From assembly GCF_001641635.1 (NCBI RefSeq), contig NZ_LUUB01000061.1, positions 22,318-86,317 of the forward strand: a stretch of DNA of 64,000 bases. Direction: 5' to 3'. Origin of the DNA: Bradyrhizobium centrolobii. Its GTDB lineage: Bacteria > Pseudomonadota > Alphaproteobacteria > Rhizobiales > Xanthobacteraceae. The notes under the pieces were generated by a model. That model searched no databases, was not told the DNA's origin, and saw only the letters and a list, made by a program, of their open reading frames with translations. A program made the translations under genes and the position numbers. Numbering within the stretch: the first letter of the stretch is position 1; every line of letters begins with the position of its first letter. Shown piece by piece: positions 51,100-59,980 of the stretch.

Positions 51100-54000
51100 A
51101 TGACGCTGATGCAGGTCGAGCTGGACGACAAATACCGACTGGAATCTAAGCGGATCTATCTGTCCGGCACGCAGGCCCTCGTCCGATTGCCCATGTTACA
51201 GCGCGAACGCGACCGGCTGGAACAACTCAACACCGGTGGCTTCATCTCGGGCTATCGTGGTTCGCCGCTTGGCACCTACGATCAGGCGCTGTGGCGCGCG
51301 AAATCCTTTCTGCAACAGCATGACATCGCCTTCGTCCCCGGCCTGAATGAGGATCTGGCGGCCACTGCGGTGTGGGGCAGTCAGCAGCTCGGCCTGTTCC
51401 CGGGCTCCAAGGTCGATGGCGTGTTCGGCATCTGGTACGGCAAGGGACCCGGCGTCGATCGCTCGGTCGATGCACTCAAGCATGCCAACTCGGCCGGCAC
51501 CTCGCGGCACGGCGGCGTACTGGCGGTCGCAGGCGACGATCATGGTGGCGTGTCCTCGACGATGGCGCAGCAGAGCGAGCAGGTGTTTGCGGCAGCGCTG
51601 ATCCCCGTGATCAATCCCGCGACCTTGCAGGACTATCTCGACCTCGGTCTCTACGGCTTTGCGCTGTCGCGCTTCGCGGGCACCTGGGTCGGCTTCAAGG
51701 CAATCGGCGAGACGGTGGAGAGCTCGGCCTCGATCGACAGCGACCCCGCTCGCATCCAGATCAGGTTGCCCGATGACTTCGAGATGCCGCCGGGAGGGCT
51801 CAACATCCGCTGGCCCGATCCGCCGCTCGAAGCAGAGAAGCGCCTGTTCGGACCGAAGATGGCCGCGGTGCAGGCTTTCGCGCGTGCCAACAAGCTCGAT
51901 CGCATTGTGCTCGATTCGAAGCCCGCGCGGCTCGGCATTCTCGCCACCGGCAAGGCCTATCTCGACTTGCGCCAGGCGCTCGCCGATCTCGGCATCAGCG
52001 ATGAGGACGCGCAGGAACTGGGCTTACGCATCTACAAGGTGGCGCTGACCTGGCCGCTGGAGGAGAGCGGTGCACGACTCTTTGCCGAGGGCCTTCAGGA
52101 CGTGCTCGTGGTCGAGGAGAAGCGCGGCTTCATCGAAGAGCAGTTAATGCGCATTCTCTACCATTTGGATGCTTCGAAACGTCCCTCGATCGCCGGCAAG
52201 CGTGACGAAGACGGCGCGCCGCTCCTGCCGAGCGACGGTGAGCTGACGCCGACCATGGTGGCGGCCGCGCTCGTGTCGCGGCTACGACGCCTCGGCCATC
52301 GAAGCCCGCTGCTCGAACAGCGGCTGGCGCGGCTCGAAAGCTTCGAGAAGCCCATCGCGGGGTCGGCACCCATTACGGTGTCGCGCACGCCGTTCTTCTG
52401 CTCGGGCTGCCCGCACAACACCTCGACGCGTGTGCCGGAAGACAGCCGTGCCCTGGCGGGCATCGGCTGCCACGGCATGGCGATGGCAATGCCCTCGCGG
52501 CGTACCGCAACCATGACACACATGGGCGCCGAAGGCGCCAACTGGATCGGACAGGCGCCATTCACGAACGAAAAACATATCTTCCAAAATCTCGGCGACG
52601 GCACCTATACCCATTCGGGACTGCTCGCGCTGCGCGCAGCGGTGGCCTCCGGCATCAACATCACCTACAAGATCCTCTATAACGACGCGGTCGCCATGAC
52701 CGGCGGCCAGCCGGCCGAGGGCGGTTTCAACGTGGCGCAGATCGCCCACCAGGTCTGGGCCGAAGGCATCAAGCGTCTTGTGATCGTCTCCGACGATCCC
52801 GGCAAGTATCCCGCTGGCTTCTTCCCCTCGGGCGCGACCGTGCATCACCGCCGCGAGATGGACGCGCTACAGCGCGAGCTGCGAGACATTCAGGGGCTCA
52901 CGGTCCTGATCTACGACCAGACCTGTGCAGCAGAGAAGCGCCGGCGCCGCAAGCGCGGGCTTTATCCGGACCCGCCCAAGCGCGTCTTCATCAATGACCT
53001 CGTCTGCGAAGGCTGCGGTGACTGTTCGCAGGTGTCGAACTGCGTCTCGGTGCAGCCCCTCGAAACCGAGTTCGGCCGCAAGCGCCAGATCGACCAGTCG
53101 AACTGCAACAAGGATTACTCCTGCGTCGAGGGTTTTTGCCCAAGCTTCGTCACCGTGCACGGCGGGTCACTGAAACGGCCGAAGAACTCCGCGGTCGACT
53201 CCGGCAAGTTGTTTGCAGACTTGCCCTTGCCGACCACGCCACCCCTGGACAAGCCCTACAATATTCTCGTCACCGGCGTCGGCGGCACCGGCGTCATCAC
53301 GGTCGGCGCGTTGCTTGGCATGGCTGCGCATGTCGACGGCAAAGGCTGCTCGACCCTGGATTTCACCGGTCTGTCGCAGAAGAACGGCGCCGTGATGAGT
53401 CATGTGCGCATCGCATCGCGGCCGGAAGACATTTCTGCCGTTCGTATCACCAAGGGTGGCGCCGACGTGATCCTTGGCTGCGACATGGTTGTCTCGGCGG
53501 GTCCGACCGCGCTCAGCCGCGCCGAGCGCGGCAAGACCAAGGCCTACATCAACGCCGACGTCCAGCCGACCGCCAGCTTCGTCCAAAACCCCGACCTGGA
53601 TTTCGAGACGGACGCGATGCAGGACGCGCTCCGTATGGCGATCGGCGACAACAATCTTCAGATCCTCGATGCTACCGGGATGGCCGCGGCGCTGATGGGC
53701 GACAGCATCGCGACAAATCCTTTCATTCTCGGCTTCGCCTTCCAGATGGGCGCGATTCCGCTCTCGCTTGAGGCGCTGCTCCGCGCCTTCGAGATCAACG
53801 GCACGGCGGTCGAGATGAACAAGCTCGCCTTCACCTGGGGCCGGCTCGCTGCGCACGACGCCTCGCGCGTGCGCAGCGTCCTGCAATTCAAGAGCCGTAC
53901 TTCCGCACCGATCAAGTCGCTCGACGAGATCATTGCAACGCGCGCGGAATTCTTGACCGGATACCAGGACCAGGCCTACGCGAACCGTTACGTCGCGGCG

Positions 54001-54576
54001 GTCGCCAAGGTCCGCAAGGCCGAGACCGACGCTCTGCCCTCTTCCACGGAGCTCACCGAAGCGGTGGCAAAAACTCTGTTCAAGTTGATGGCCTACAAGG
54101 ACGAGTACGAGGTCGCGCGGCTCTACACCGACGGCAGCTTCGCAAAGAAACTATCGGAAAAGTTCGACGGCGACTTTACCTTGAAGTTCAACCTTGCGCC
54201 GCCAATCCTCGCGCGCCGTGATAAAGCTACCGGCCGCCCGCAAAAGCAGGAATTCGGCGGTTGGATGATCTACGTCTTCCGTCTGCTCGCCAGGCTGAAG
54301 TTCCTGCGCGGCACCGCCTTCGATCCATTCTGCCGCACCGAGGAGCGCAGGACCGAGCGCCAACTCATCGCGGACTATCTGGCGATGATCGACCAGCGGA
54401 TTGTCGGGCTCAAGGCGCAGCAAATTACCCTGCTCGCGCGCCTCGCTCGCGTACCGGAAAAGATCCGCGGCTTTGGCCATGTCAAGGAAGCCAGCGTCAA
54501 ACAGGCCGCGGCTGAGACAGCGCGACTGACGGCAGAGCTCGAGAATAGCCGAATGTCCGTGGCGGCGGCAGAGTGA
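51100..54576 (+). CDS. Fused indolepyruvate-type 2-oxoacid:ferredoxin oxidoreductase
   Basis: 1158-residue single-chain enzyme combining the IorA and IorB parts. N-terminal oxoacid:ferredoxin domain starts FISGYRGSPLGTYDQALWR. The ThDP motif is GDGTYTHSGLLALRAAVASG with an Asn about 28 residues on (near 500). Cys-rich segment VCEGCGDCSQVSNCVSVQP plus NKDYSCVEGFCPSF (about 635-680) should hold Fe-S clusters. A gamma domain follows from about 720 (NILVTGVGGTGVITVGALLG). It converts a 2-oxoacid and CoA to acyl-CoA, CO2 and reduced ferredoxin. GAAGGGAG precedes the ATG. With the leuCDB-like genes it would complete a route from alkylmalate to acyl-CoA; the actual oxoacid, aromatic or branched, is unknown. 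Confidence 0.92.
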   Translation: MTLMQVELDDKYRLESKRIYLSGTQALVRLPMLQRERDRLEQLNTGGFISGYRGSPLGTYDQALWRAKSFLQQHDIAFVPGLNEDLAATAVWGSQQLGLFPGSKVDGVFGIWYGKGPGVDRSVDALKHANSAGTSRHGGVLAVAGDDHGGVSSTMAQQSEQVFAAALIPVINPATLQDYLDLGLYGFALSRFAGTWVGFKAIGETVESSASIDSDPARIQIRLPDDFEMPPGGLNIRWPDPPLEAEKRLFGPKMAAVQAFARANKLDRIVLDSKPARLGILATGKAYLDLRQALADLGISDEDAQELGLRIYKVALTWPLEESGARLFAEGLQDVLVVEEKRGFIEEQLMRILYHLDASKRPSIAGKRDEDGAPLLPSDGELTPTMVAAALVSRLRRLGHRSPLLEQRLARLESFEKPIAGSAPITVSRTPFFCSGCPHNTSTRVPEDSRALAGIGCHGMAMAMPSRRTATMTHMGAEGANWIGQAPFTNEKHIFQNLGDGTYTHSGLLALRAAVASGINITYKILYNDAVAMTGGQPAEGGFNVAQIAHQVWAEGIKRLVIVSDDPGKYPAGFFPSGATVHHRREMDALQRELRDIQGLTVLIYDQTCAAEKRRRRKRGLYPDPPKRVFINDLVCEGCGDCSQVSNCVSVQPLETEFGRKRQIDQSNCNKDYSCVEGFCPSFVTVHGGSLKRPKNSAVDSGKLFADLPLPTTPPLDKPYNILVTGVGGTGVITVGALLGMAAHVDGKGCSTLDFTGLSQKNGAVMSHVRIASRPEDISAVRITKGGADVILGCDMVVSAGPTALSRAERGKTKAYINADVQPTASFVQNPDLDFETDAMQDALRMAIGDNNLQILDATGMAAALMGDSIATNPFILGFAFQMGAIPLSLEALLRAFEINGTAVEMNKLAFTWGRLAAHDASRVRSVLQFKSRTSAPIKSLDEIIATRAEFLTGYQDQAYANRYVAAVAKVRKAETDALPSSTELTEAVAKTLFKLMAYKDEYEVARLYTDGSFAKKLSEKFDGDFTLKFNLAPPILARRDKATGRPQKQEFGGWMIYVFRLLARLKFLRGTAFDPFCRTEERRTERQLIADYLAMIDQRIVGLKAQQITLLARLARVPEKIRGFGHVKEASVKQAAAETARLTAELENSRMSVAAAE

Positions 54577-54606
54577 GGATCAACCGCACGCTGCAGCCGA
54601 CGAGAC

Positions 54607-54634
54607 GAAAAGCGCGCGGCAAGCGTGCGCCGCG
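54607..54634 (-). terminator. Possible intrinsic terminator for the SDR gene
   Basis: On the minus strand, CGCGGC-gcacgctt-GCCGCG is followed by CGC and TTTT. It lies about 75 bases after the SDR stop and also just past the oxidoreductase stop on the other strand, so it may serve both. Confidence 0.45.
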
Positions 54635-54708
54635 TCCTCGCCACGCGAGGCCGACGCCATTTCGCAGCGATACGCAAGACACTGCGCCTTGGACGGCAAT
54701 CGGTTCCT

Positions 54709-55548
54709 TTAAGCCTCCGTCGACCGGCTCACCATGGGGCCGCTCTTGCAGGTTTTCCCTCCATCGACCGGCAAGTTGATTCCGGTGATGTACAAGGCTT
54801 CGTCCGACGCAAGGAACAGTCCCGCATAGGCGACGTCGATCGGATATCCGGTCCGTGCCAAGGCCGGAGTGTCATCGAATTGGGCCCGGAAGCGCGCGTC
54901 GGTTTCATAGCGCGGCCGGAGGGTCTCCGTCAGGATGGGCCCCGGTGCGATGGAGTTCACCCGGATCCAATGCGGTGCACCTTCCGTTGCGAGTTGCCTC
55001 GTCAGCGCTATCACACCGCCCTTGCCGGCCGCATGCGCGGAAGCCCCCGTCCCTTCACCGCCGAGCATCCCGGCAACGGACGCTATATTGATGATCGACC
55101 CGCCTTGCTGAGCGACCATGTGCGGCCAGACCGCCTTGGTGGGGAAGAACACGACGTCCAATTCGAGGCGCAACGTGTCCTGCCACTGTCGTGCCGTCAT
55201 TTCCGAGAACGCCGCCATCCGCACGGCGGCTGCATTGTTGTAGAGCACATCCACACGTCGATGCTTGCGCACCGCCTCCGCGACCCAATCGTTGGTTTGC
55301 GCCTCGGATGAGGCGTCGAGGGTCGCGACATCGATTGACAGGCCACGTTCCGACGCCAGGCGCGCTGTCTCGTCCAGCCCGGCTGCGTTCACGTCGCTGC
55401 CCAGCACCTTGGCGCCGGCCTCGGCGAACAGAAGCGACACCATTCGACCAATTCCGGCGCCCGCGCCGGTGATCAAAGCCACGTTGTCCTTCAGACGACC
55501 GGCGCAAGGGCCTCGGCTTCCCCTCGACTCTGGCACAGCAACGCTCAT
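54709..55548 (-). CDS. SDR-family protein lacking the catalytic Tyr
   Basis: 279-residue classical-type short-chain dehydrogenase fold. The cofactor motif is LITGAGAGIGR (about 25-35), with NNAAAV and SIINIASVAGM carrying the active-site Ser. The usual Tyr-x-x-x-Lys is replaced: the sequence reads ASAHAAGKGGVIAL, so the Tyr position is His and the Lys is kept. GPILTETLRP follows. GGAGAAGG precedes the ATG. It is 18 bases downstream of the ABC binding-protein gene on the same strand, so probably in the IclR regulon. It may be inactive as a dehydrogenase, use His, or have a binding role. Confidence 0.87.
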   Translation of the reverse strand: MSVAVPESRGSRGPCAGRLKDNVALITGAGAGIGRMVSLLFAEAGAKVLGSDVNAAGLDETARLASERGLSIDVATLDASSEAQTNDWVAEAVRKHRRVDVLYNNAAAVRMAAFSEMTARQWQDTLRLELDVVFFPTKAVWPHMVAQQGGSIINIASVAGMLGGEGTGASAHAAGKGGVIALTRQLATEGAPHWIRVNSIAPGPILTETLRPRYETDARFRAQFDDTPALARTGYPIDVAYAGLFLASDEALYITGINLPVDGGKTCKSGPMVSRSTEA

Positions 55549-55566
55549 GCAGCCTTCTCCAGACTA

Positions 55567-56793
55567 TTATCGTACGTCGCCAGAGATGACGTCGCCGACC
55601 GGCTCCCATCCCGCGCCATTGAGGCGCGTCATTTGCATCTGACTGACTGGCGTATAGTTGGTCGGCGAGGTGTTCATTTTGATGCCCGGCAACAGCACCT
55701 CGCTGCGAAAGTCCTTCAGGTTCGTCGCTTGCTTCATGACATTCTCGCGCGTGAGGTCGTCACCGCACTGCTTCAGCACTTGGATGATCATTTGTGCCAA
55801 GCCGTAGCCAATCAGGGAGTTGGAGTCGCGCCTGTCGCCCTCCGGGAACGCCTTCGTCAGGAATTCATTGTACGCGTTCATGCCAGGATCGTTATCCCAA
55901 CGCCTATCTTCCGGATCCTTTGCAATGGTGGCCGAGATGATGCCCTGAGCGTTATCAAGTCCCGCCGGCTTGACCACGCCCCCCAACGACCTGGAAAAGC
56001 TGGCGACAATATGCAGGGGCCGCCAATCGAAGGCTGCAACTCTCTTGATTGCCTGCGCTGCAAATTTTGGCGACGCCAGGTCAATCAGTGTGTCCGCGCC
56101 CGACGCCTTGAGCTTTGCGATATGGGTATCGATCGTGGGCTCAGCGACATCGAAGCTCTCTTCAGCCACGATCATGGAACTGGCCTTATCGCCAAGAGCC
56201 TCCTTCAAACCTTTCAGATAATCCTTACCGCCGTCGTCATTCTGGTAGAGCACGCCGATCTTAGCCTGCGGCTTCTCTTTCAGAAGGTATTTGGCGTGGA
56301 TGCTCGCCTCGAGCCGATACGTGGGCAGCCACCCCATCATGGTCCACGGAAATTTCTCAGGGGCCGCAAATCTCGAGGCACCCGAGAACACGAATAGCTG
56401 GGGCACCTTCTTTGCGTTGAGATATTTCTGGATCGCCGAATTCGAGGGTGTGCCAAATGGCGAGAACATGAACAACACCTCGTCCCCCTCAACGAGCTTT
56501 CGCGCCTGTTCCACGACCTTTGGAGGGCTATAAGCATCGTCATAGGTAATGAAGTCGATCTTGCGTCCGCCGATCCCGCCAGCGCCATTTATCATCGCGA
56601 AGTACGCCGCCTCAGCCCGACCGATGGCGCCCCCGGCCGACGCCGCTCCGGAATAGGGCATGATGTTGCCGATCTTGATTTCAGCATCCGTAGCACCGAT
56701 GTCGTATTTCTTTTGCGCGCTGACAGACGTCGCGGCAATCATCAAGGCCACCGACACAGGCGCGATCCGCGCCATTCGCGAGATGAGAGTCAT
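55567..56793 (-). CDS. ABC transporter substrate-binding protein, branched-chain/aromatic-acid type (1)
   Basis: 408-residue periplasmic binding protein of the LivJ-like family. Signal peptide MARIAPVSVALMIAATSVSA, then QKKYDIGATDAEIKIGNIMP. AYSPPKVVEQARKLVE and IGVLYQNDDGGKDYLKGLK are the hinge and ligand regions. It is clearly paralogous to the protein encoded at 59981-61207. No permease is next to it, so it probably shares the livMHFG channel. ATG 56793 has GGGAG at a good distance; 56811 is an alternative. The palindrome ATCACATATGTGAT lies 110 bases upstream. Rhodopseudomonas relatives bind aromatic acids, which fits, but the ligand here is unknown. Confidence 0.91.
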   Translation of the reverse strand: MTLISRMARIAPVSVALMIAATSVSAQKKYDIGATDAEIKIGNIMPYSGAASAGGAIGRAEAAYFAMINGAGGIGGRKIDFITYDDAYSPPKVVEQARKLVEGDEVLFMFSPFGTPSNSAIQKYLNAKKVPQLFVFSGASRFAAPEKFPWTMMGWLPTYRLEASIHAKYLLKEKPQAKIGVLYQNDDGGKDYLKGLKEALGDKASSMIVAEESFDVAEPTIDTHIAKLKASGADTLIDLASPKFAAQAIKRVAAFDWRPLHIVASFSRSLGGVVKPAGLDNAQGIISATIAKDPEDRRWDNDPGMNAYNEFLTKAFPEGDRRDSNSLIGYGLAQMIIQVLKQCGDDLTRENVMKQATNLKDFRSEVLLPGIKMNTSPTNYTPVSQMQMTRLNGAGWEPVGDVISGDVR

Positions 56794-56902
56794 CTTTCTT
56801 TGCTCCCGCATGTTCCAGAAGGGCAATCAAAGCTGAGGGTGAGCCAGACCTTAGTGCTTGCGGAGCCGTTTTATACTGCCTTCGCACCGCGAAAACGCAA
56901 AG

Positions 56903-56916
56903 ATCACATATGTGAT
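56903..56916. promoter_or_regulatory. Perfect palindrome ATCACATATGTGAT upstream of the binding-protein gene
   Basis: Identical over the palindrome and neighbouring bases (AAGATCACATATGTGATTG) to the site at 50124-50137. It lies about 110 bases upstream of the ABC binding-protein start, in the same window as the IclR gene. Confidence 0.65.
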
Positions 56917-57195
56917 TGTGGGCACCGGCGTGCTGCGGCATGCCGTGCGCGAGCTCATTGAGCTCGGACTGAAGGACGAGTTCGATCCGAGCAGAGGTGA
57001 CGAGAGTTGCGCGGTCTAGCGGCGTCGCCAAGCAAGCACGCGGCTTCCTGAAAGATTGCGAGAGAAGCCGACAAGTTTGGCGCGAAGACCGCGCAGGGCA
57101 TCGACCGAAATGGAGCCGGAAACGGTGATTGGTGTCTCGCCGGCAAGCACAACCTCCTAGCGGACGACACTGAGGGATACGCAGCGTTCGGCTCC

Positions 57196-57239
57196 AAGAA
57201 AAAGCGGCGGGCAGCGGCCGGAAGCCTGCCACCCGCCGC
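57196..57239 (-). terminator. Intrinsic terminator after the P450 gene
   Basis: On the minus strand GCGGCGGG (57239-57232) pairs with CCCGCCGC (57211-57204), with extra inner pairing between GGCAGGC and the CTGCC side. TTTTTCTT follows directly. It lies about 110 bases past the P450 stop. This is a textbook rho-independent structure. Confidence 0.75.
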
Positions 57240-57350
57240 AGGTGCCCCGGGAGGAGGGGTCACGAGTCGATGGTGAATTCCCAATTGCAGCGTCGGGCCA
57301 CGCCTGCTCCGCATCAGCTCCCTGCGATCGGCGTATTGCCACGCTCCCCT

Positions 57351-58574
57351 TTATCCCGCGATGAGGCGCACGGGCAGCGTCTTCCATCCTCTCAAGGTGT
57401 TGTTCAGATGCGGTTTCGGCTCACCTGCGGGTTCGATTCGAGCGACCCGTCGTGCGAGTTCGTGCAGCACGACCTCTGCTTCCAGCCGTGCAACATGCTG
57501 CCCGACGCAATGATGAATTCCCATTCCGAACCCGACGTGACCTGACGGGTCGCGATTTAGATCGAAGTGGTCAGGATTGTCCCAGCGTCGCGGATCCCGG
57601 TTCGCCGCGCCGAGGAACATCAGTATCTTTTCACCTTCGGGTATCTTCGTGTCGGCGACAACTACGTCACGGGTGGCCGTGCGGAAGAATGTCTGGACCG
57701 GCGATGCCCAGCGAATGGCTTCATCGAACGCGACTCGCGCACGCGTCGGCTCCGCGCGCAGGAGCTGCCATTGCTCCGGCGAGGACAAAAATGCGTCGAT
57801 GATGGCGCCGAGCGCATGCACCGTCGTGTCCAGTCCAGCGATGAGCAGAGACCTGATGACTCCCCCCGCTTGTGCCGCCGTGAGATCCCCCTCATCGGTC
57901 TTCGCCCAGATGCGGGCCCCCAGACCGTCGGGACGAAGCGACTCGCGGCTGCCCTGCTTACCCATCCATCCGACCAAGTCGGTGAAAGCCTTCCTGCCCT
58001 TCTCGACGAGCGCGTTGTTGGGTCCGAAGGAGTTGAAGTTGTGGTCCGAATAGACCAGCAGGTTCTCACGCCCCTCCTCCGGTATGCCCATAGCTTCGGG
58101 GAATACCTTCAAGGGGAACGCCTCCGCAAGGTCTGATACCGCGTCTATCACCTCGCGCTTCAGAAGTTGGTCGACCATGATCTCGGCGGTACGCGCCCAA
58201 CCATCCCTGAACCCCGTCAGCATGCGAGGACCGAGCGCCTGTTCGAGCGCGTGCCGGGGCGCATCGTGGGTCGGGGGATCGAGTTCGAGGATAGCGCTGG
58301 GCGGACGACGGTACGGCGTCTCGTTGCGTGGGTTGAACAGTCCAACGCCGTTGCCGGACTCGAAACCCTGCCAGTTGACCAGCGCCGCGCGCACTTCATT
58401 ATAGCGGCCCATTGCGTAGACGTTGTAGCTGGACAGGTAGGCGACGGGTCCCGCCTCGCGGAGCGCGTGCTGGAATTCGAACGGGCTGGTCAGCACCGCT
58501 TCGCTGAACGGGTCGCCGGCAAGGACGGGCGGCTCGCGCCCGATGGTCGGGATTGCTTGGCTCAGTGACGCCAT
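57351..58574 (-). CDS. Cytochrome P450, CYP199-like
   Basis: 407-residue soluble bacterial P450. The I-helix is AGLDTTVHALG (about 246), the K-helix ExxR is in FDEAIRWASPV, and the heme loop HVGFGMGIHHCVGQHVARLE puts the Cys ligand near 353. SPVQTFFRT and ILMFLGAANRDPRRWDNPD closely match what I recall of CYP199A2 from Rhodopseudomonas palustris, which O-demethylates 4-methoxybenzoate. So oxidation of a para-substituted aromatic acid is likely but not proved. AGGAGG precedes the ATG. It follows its reductase by 19 bases in a two-gene operon and ends in a strong terminator. Confidence 0.93.
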   Translation of the reverse strand: MASLSQAIPTIGREPPVLAGDPFSEAVLTSPFEFQHALREAGPVAYLSSYNVYAMGRYNEVRAALVNWQGFESGNGVGLFNPRNETPYRRPPSAILELDPPTHDAPRHALEQALGPRMLTGFRDGWARTAEIMVDQLLKREVIDAVSDLAEAFPLKVFPEAMGIPEEGRENLLVYSDHNFNSFGPNNALVEKGRKAFTDLVGWMGKQGSRESLRPDGLGARIWAKTDEGDLTAAQAGGVIRSLLIAGLDTTVHALGAIIDAFLSSPEQWQLLRAEPTRARVAFDEAIRWASPVQTFFRTATRDVVVADTKIPEGEKILMFLGAANRDPRRWDNPDHFDLNRDPSGHVGFGMGIHHCVGQHVARLEAEVVLHELARRVARIEPAGEPKPHLNNTLRGWKTLPVRLIAG

Positions 58575-58593
58575 GTCGGTCCTCCTTGGAAGC

Positions 58594-59541
58594 TCAGAGA
58601 TCGATCACGAGCCGGTCCGAGGCCGACCTCGATACACAGGGATAGAACGACGCGTTGCGCTCCCGCTCCGCATCACTCAGGATCGAGTCCCGATGATCGG
58701 GAACTCCGCAGAGAACCGCGGTCTCACAGGTCCCGCACAGCCCCTCGCGGCAAGAGGCAAGCAGTGGTGCGCCAGCTTTGAGCACGGCGTCGAGTACGCT
58801 TTCACCTGGCTTAACGGTCAGCACCTTCCCGCTGCGTGCGAGTTCGACCTCGTATGCAGTGGAGCGGACAGGGCCCGGATGTATCTTCGCAGAGAAACGC
58901 TCCCTTCGGAGTGAACCGGGGGGAAGAACACTGCAAATCTGCTCAAGTGCGTCGACCATCGATGTCGGTCCGCAGCAATAGACCTTGGCTCCCCGCGGCA
59001 AGTTCGAGACAGCGGCAGCAAGGTCAAGGCGGCCTTGTGTCTCCCGAGAGGCAATCACGGCTCGATCACCATGCGGTCGCAGCCGGTCGATGAATGCCAT
59101 CGACGACAGTCGCCGGCCACCGTAGAGCAAGGTCCACGGCACTTCCATCATGGCTGCCTGCTCGATCATCGGGAGCAGTGGCGTGATGCCAATTCCCCCG
59201 GCGACGAAGAGATAGTGATCCGCGGGGACGAGCCTGAAATTGTTGCGTGGCCCACCCATCTGCACAAGGTCGCCGACCTGCAACTGCCGGTGGATGAACT
59301 CAGATCCGCCGCGGCTGTTCTGCTCCAACAGCACGGCAATCTCGTATGACATCGCGTCCCAGCGATTTCCGCAGAGCGAGTACTGACGGGTCAGGCCATT
59401 TGAAAGGTTGAGGTCGATATGTGCGCCGGGTGCCCAATCCGGGAGGCGCATGCCACGCGGCTCAACCAGACGGAGCTTGCAGATGCCTTCGGCGACCAGT
59501 TCCTTCTCTTCCACGCGTAAGGCCGAGCGACCACCGATCAT
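58594..59541 (-). CDS. PDR/VanB-type ferredoxin-NAD(P)H reductase
   Basis: 315-residue iron-sulfur flavoprotein of the phthalate dioxygenase reductase type. FMN domain includes TRQYSLCGN; NAD domain has FVAGGIGITPLLPM and KVYCCGPTSMVDAL. The C-terminal plant-type 2Fe-2S domain has CREGLCGTCETAVLCG, with a further Cys near FYPCVSRS. Such proteins pass electrons from NADH straight to Rieske oxygenases or, in self-contained systems, to P450s. As first gene before the CYP199-like P450, it is presumably its redox partner. ATG 59541 has GGGAG seven bases ahead; the longer frame is rejected. Confidence 0.92.
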   Translation of the reverse strand: MIGGRSALRVEEKELVAEGICKLRLVEPRGMRLPDWAPGAHIDLNLSNGLTRQYSLCGNRWDAMSYEIAVLLEQNSRGGSEFIHRQLQVGDLVQMGGPRNNFRLVPADHYLFVAGGIGITPLLPMIEQAAMMEVPWTLLYGGRRLSSMAFIDRLRPHGDRAVIASRETQGRLDLAAAVSNLPRGAKVYCCGPTSMVDALEQICSVLPPGSLRRERFSAKIHPGPVRSTAYEVELARSGKVLTVKPGESVLDAVLKAGAPLLASCREGLCGTCETAVLCGVPDHRDSILSDAERERNASFYPCVSRSASDRLVIDL

Positions 59542-59980
59542 AGCGCTACTCCCAAGGAGTGCCGGTCGCGAGCTCCATCGAACACGCTTGAATTTCGGCT
59601 CTTGCTGGAGCGAGCCACGGCAAGGAACCGCCGAAGAGCAATGACAAAGGGCTTGCTTGGATGTCCCGAGACAGGACTCTCTCTGCCCACCGATGCGCGC
59701 GCATCGGCGCCGCCGCCTAGAAACACAATATCCTCCCAACCTGTTTTTTCGTTCGTGTAAGTGAGCCGAGCTTAGTCTTGAGAGGTCATCCGAAAAATGC
59801 GCACAGCGCAATTGACTATTTCCCGGTCTGAACGAATAAGCCGACCACTCTATTGCCTCGATCCGGCCGGACCTGACGCGCAAGCTGAGACACTCGAGTC
59901 CGTGCAGTCAGGTTTGCACAGACTCGAGCCTTGGAAAGCACCACAGGGATCCTGCCCGGATCACTGGCTAAGGACGCACA
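59542..59980. other. Intergenic region, promoter side of the P450 operon
   Basis: No supported gene on either strand. It should contain the promoter of the reductase-P450 operon and the end of the liv/binding-protein transcript. The only clear structure is the hairpin at 59893-59928. Confidence 0.55.
59893..59928 (-). terminator. Hairpin downstream of the liv operon
   Basis: CTCGAGTC (59893-59900) pairs perfectly with GACTCGAG (59921-59928), with inner TGCA/TGCA pairing. It lies 53 bases after the binding-protein stop. There is no T-run, so strength is uncertain. Confidence 0.42.

Larger units (their letters stand above)
56794..57350. other. Intergenic region with operator and terminator
   Basis: Between the binding-protein start and the P450 stop. 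It holds the palindrome at 56903-56916 and the P450 terminator at 57196-57239. A short open plus-strand stretch ends at TAG 57017-57019 but has no supported start. No other gene is seen. Confidence 0.6.

Noticed and set aside
56911..57019. Short plus-strand open stretch after the palindrome, ending GDESCAV
   Set aside because: No clear start or ribosome-binding site; the frame passes through the operator. Too little to call a gene, though a remnant cannot be excluded.
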